A stretch of 12,890 bases of DNA, from positions 1 through 12,890 of the forward strand of contig JAEDJR010000037.1 of assembly GCA_016296235.1 (NCBI GenBank), given 5' to 3'. Position 1 is the stretch's first letter; each line of letters starts with the position of its first letter. Under the pieces are notes generated by a model. That model had not been told where the DNA came from, made no database searches, and saw nothing but the letters and a program-made list of their open reading frames with translations. This document shows positions 11,954-12,890 of this stretch, piece after piece. The translations under genes were made by a program, and so were the position numbers. Source of the DNA: Oscillospiraceae bacterium (lineage in GTDB: Bacteria > Bacillota > Clostridia > Oscillospirales > Oscillospiraceae).

Positions 11954-12890
11954 AGAAACCCATTGTTCTGGTCATTATGGATGGCGTAGGCCGCGGCGAC
12001 GGCGGCCCCGGCGACGCGGTGAAGGTCGCCAGCACGCCCAATCTGGACAAGCTGTTCGCCACCTGCCCCTATACCTGGCTGAAGGCCCACGGCACGGCCG
12101 TCGGTCTGCCCAGCGATGACGATATGGGCAACTCCGAGGTGGGCCACAACGCTCTCGGCTGCGGCCAGGTCTATTCCCAGGGCGCCAAGCTGGTGGGCGA
12201 GAGCATCGAAAACGGCACCCTGTTCGCCTCTCCCACCTGGGTGGATCTGACGAAAAACTGCGTGGAAAACGGCAAGGCCATGCACTTCATCGGCCTGCTG
12301 TCCGACGGCAACGTCCATTCCAACATCAGCCACCTGCTGGCCCTGCTGCGCCATGCCAAGGCCGACGGCGTGAAGAAGGCCTACTGCCACATCCTGCTGG
12401 ACGGCCGTGACGTGCCCGCCACCTCCGCTCTGGAGTATGTGGCCCAGCTGGAAGCCGTCCTGGCGGAACTGTCCGACGCGGAGCACGAGTACAAGATTGC
12501 CTCCGGCGGCGGCCGTATGCAGGTCACCATGGACCGCTACGAGGCCAACTGGGCCATGGTGGAGACCGGCTGGCGTACCCACGTCCAGGGCATTGGCCGT
12601 CAGTTCCCCGACGCCAAGACCGCCATCGAGACCTACCGCGCCGAGCTGGGCTGCATCGATCAGGATCTGCCCGCCTTTGTGGTGGCCCGGGACGGACAGC
12701 CTGTGGCGAAGATCGCCAACGGCGACAGCGTGGTGCTGTTCAACTTCCGCGGCGACCGGGCCCAGGAGATTTCCCTGGCCTTCGACCGCAAGGACTTCGA
12801 CAAGTTTGACCGCGGCGATTACACCGGCGTCCACTTTGCCGGCATGCTGCAGTACGACGGCGACCTGAACATCCCCGAGCACTATCTGGT
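11950..12890 (+). CDS. gpmI: 2,3-bisphosphoglycerate-independent phosphoglycerate mutase, N-terminal part (3' end outside window)
   Basis: 313 codons are visible with no stop; the full enzyme is usually 510-560 residues, so roughly 60% is present. It interconverts 3- and 2-phosphoglycerate in glycolysis using two metal ions and a phosphoserine. Visible marks are IMDGVG (metal Asp11), DDDMGNSEVGHNALGCGQ (catalytic serine), LSDGNVHS, LLDGRDVPATS, GGGRMQVTMDRYEANWAM and FNFRGDRA. The wording around the serine (LKAHGTAVGLPSDDDMGNSEVGHNA... then QGAKLV) resembles the plant/trypanosomatid-type subgroup more than the common Bacillus form. The ATG at 11950 is in an ATGA overlap with the previous gene, with GGAGGA (11935-11940) 9 bases upstream. 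Codons are strongly biased to C- and G-ending forms, as in highly expressed genes. Confidence 0.96.
   Translation, partial: MKKPIVLVIMDGVGRGDGGPGDAVKVASTPNLDKLFATCPYTWLKAHGTAVGLPSDDDMGNSEVGHNALGCGQVYSQGAKLVGESIENGTLFASPTWVDLTKNCVENGKAMHFIGLLSDGNVHSNISHLLALLRHAKADGVKKAYCHILLDGRDVPATSALEYVAQLEAVLAELSDAEHEYKIASGGGRMQVTMDRYEANWAMVETGWRTHVQGIGRQFPDAKTAIETYRAELGCIDQDLPAFVVARDGQPVAKIANGDSVVLFNFRGDRAQEISLAFDRKDFDKFDRGDYTGVHFAGMLQYDGDLNIPEHYL

Noticed and set aside
11917..12882. 321-codon minus-strand open frame opposite gpmI
   Set aside because: Antisense shadow of gpmI, whose motifs on the plus strand are clear; the low-complexity Val/Gly/His composition is typical of a shadow.
1..12890. Mobile element, CRISPR array, tRNA or toxin-antitoxin pair
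   Set aside because: No transposase or integrase motifs, no spaced identical repeats of CRISPR size, no tRNA cloverleaf and no small toxin-antitoxin pair were seen on either strand.

Overview
The window reads as a chromosomal segment of a moderately GC-rich anaerobic Firmicute. The best guess is a gut Clostridia of the Oscillospiraceae type. This is inferred from strong GGAGG-type ribosome sites, KtrAB-type potassium transport, a C_GCAxxG_C_C family protein, a very small ferredoxin-thioredoxin-reductase-like protein and an Fe-S L-cysteine desulfidase family enzyme. No rRNA, tRNA, CRISPR array, insertion sequence or phage gene was seen.

Layout. Positions 2-550 (+) hold the 3' end of an AraC-family regulator. 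It converges on a minus-strand L-cysteine desulfidase family gene (667-1947) across a long hairpin with a UUCG loop. A divergent intergenic region (1948-2204) follows and carries a striking set of helically phased TCTT-type repeats. Next comes a potassium-homeostasis cluster on the plus strand: ktrB, ktrA, a small membrane-anchored protein with a LysR-effector-domain-like region, kdpD and kdpE (2205-8213). kdpD has its own good promoter, and kdpE overlaps the end of kdpD. No kdpFABC gene is in the window, so the KdpDE pair sits next to a KtrAB transporter instead.

A second hairpin (8264-8301) separates kdpE from a convergent minus-strand operon: thioredoxin, mini-FTR-like protein and N-acyl-D-amino-acid deacylase, read from 10388 down to 8313. 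Thioredoxin is divergent from a lipoprotein of the ComEC-like metallo-beta-lactamase fold (10487-11503), and the two promoters share one -35 region. Then come a C_GCAxxG_C_C protein (11585-11953) and, overlapping it by 4 bases, the phosphoglycerate mutase gene gpmI, which runs off the right edge.

How the genes work together. KtrB is the K+ pore and KtrA its cytosolic RCK gate. KdpD (sensor kinase with a universal-stress-protein domain) and KdpE (OmpR/PhoB-type regulator) would sense K+ or c-di-AMP status. The 11-bp direct repeats upstream of ktrB look like the layout bound by OmpR/PhoB-type regulators, so a plausible inference is that KdpE controls ktrB-ktrA. Thioredoxin plus the FTR-like protein form a candidate ferredoxin-linked thiol redox pair. 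The remaining genes are metabolic and have no evident link to these modules. I do not see a wholly new system; the potassium cluster with its unusual middle gene and phased repeats is the best candidate for something undescribed.
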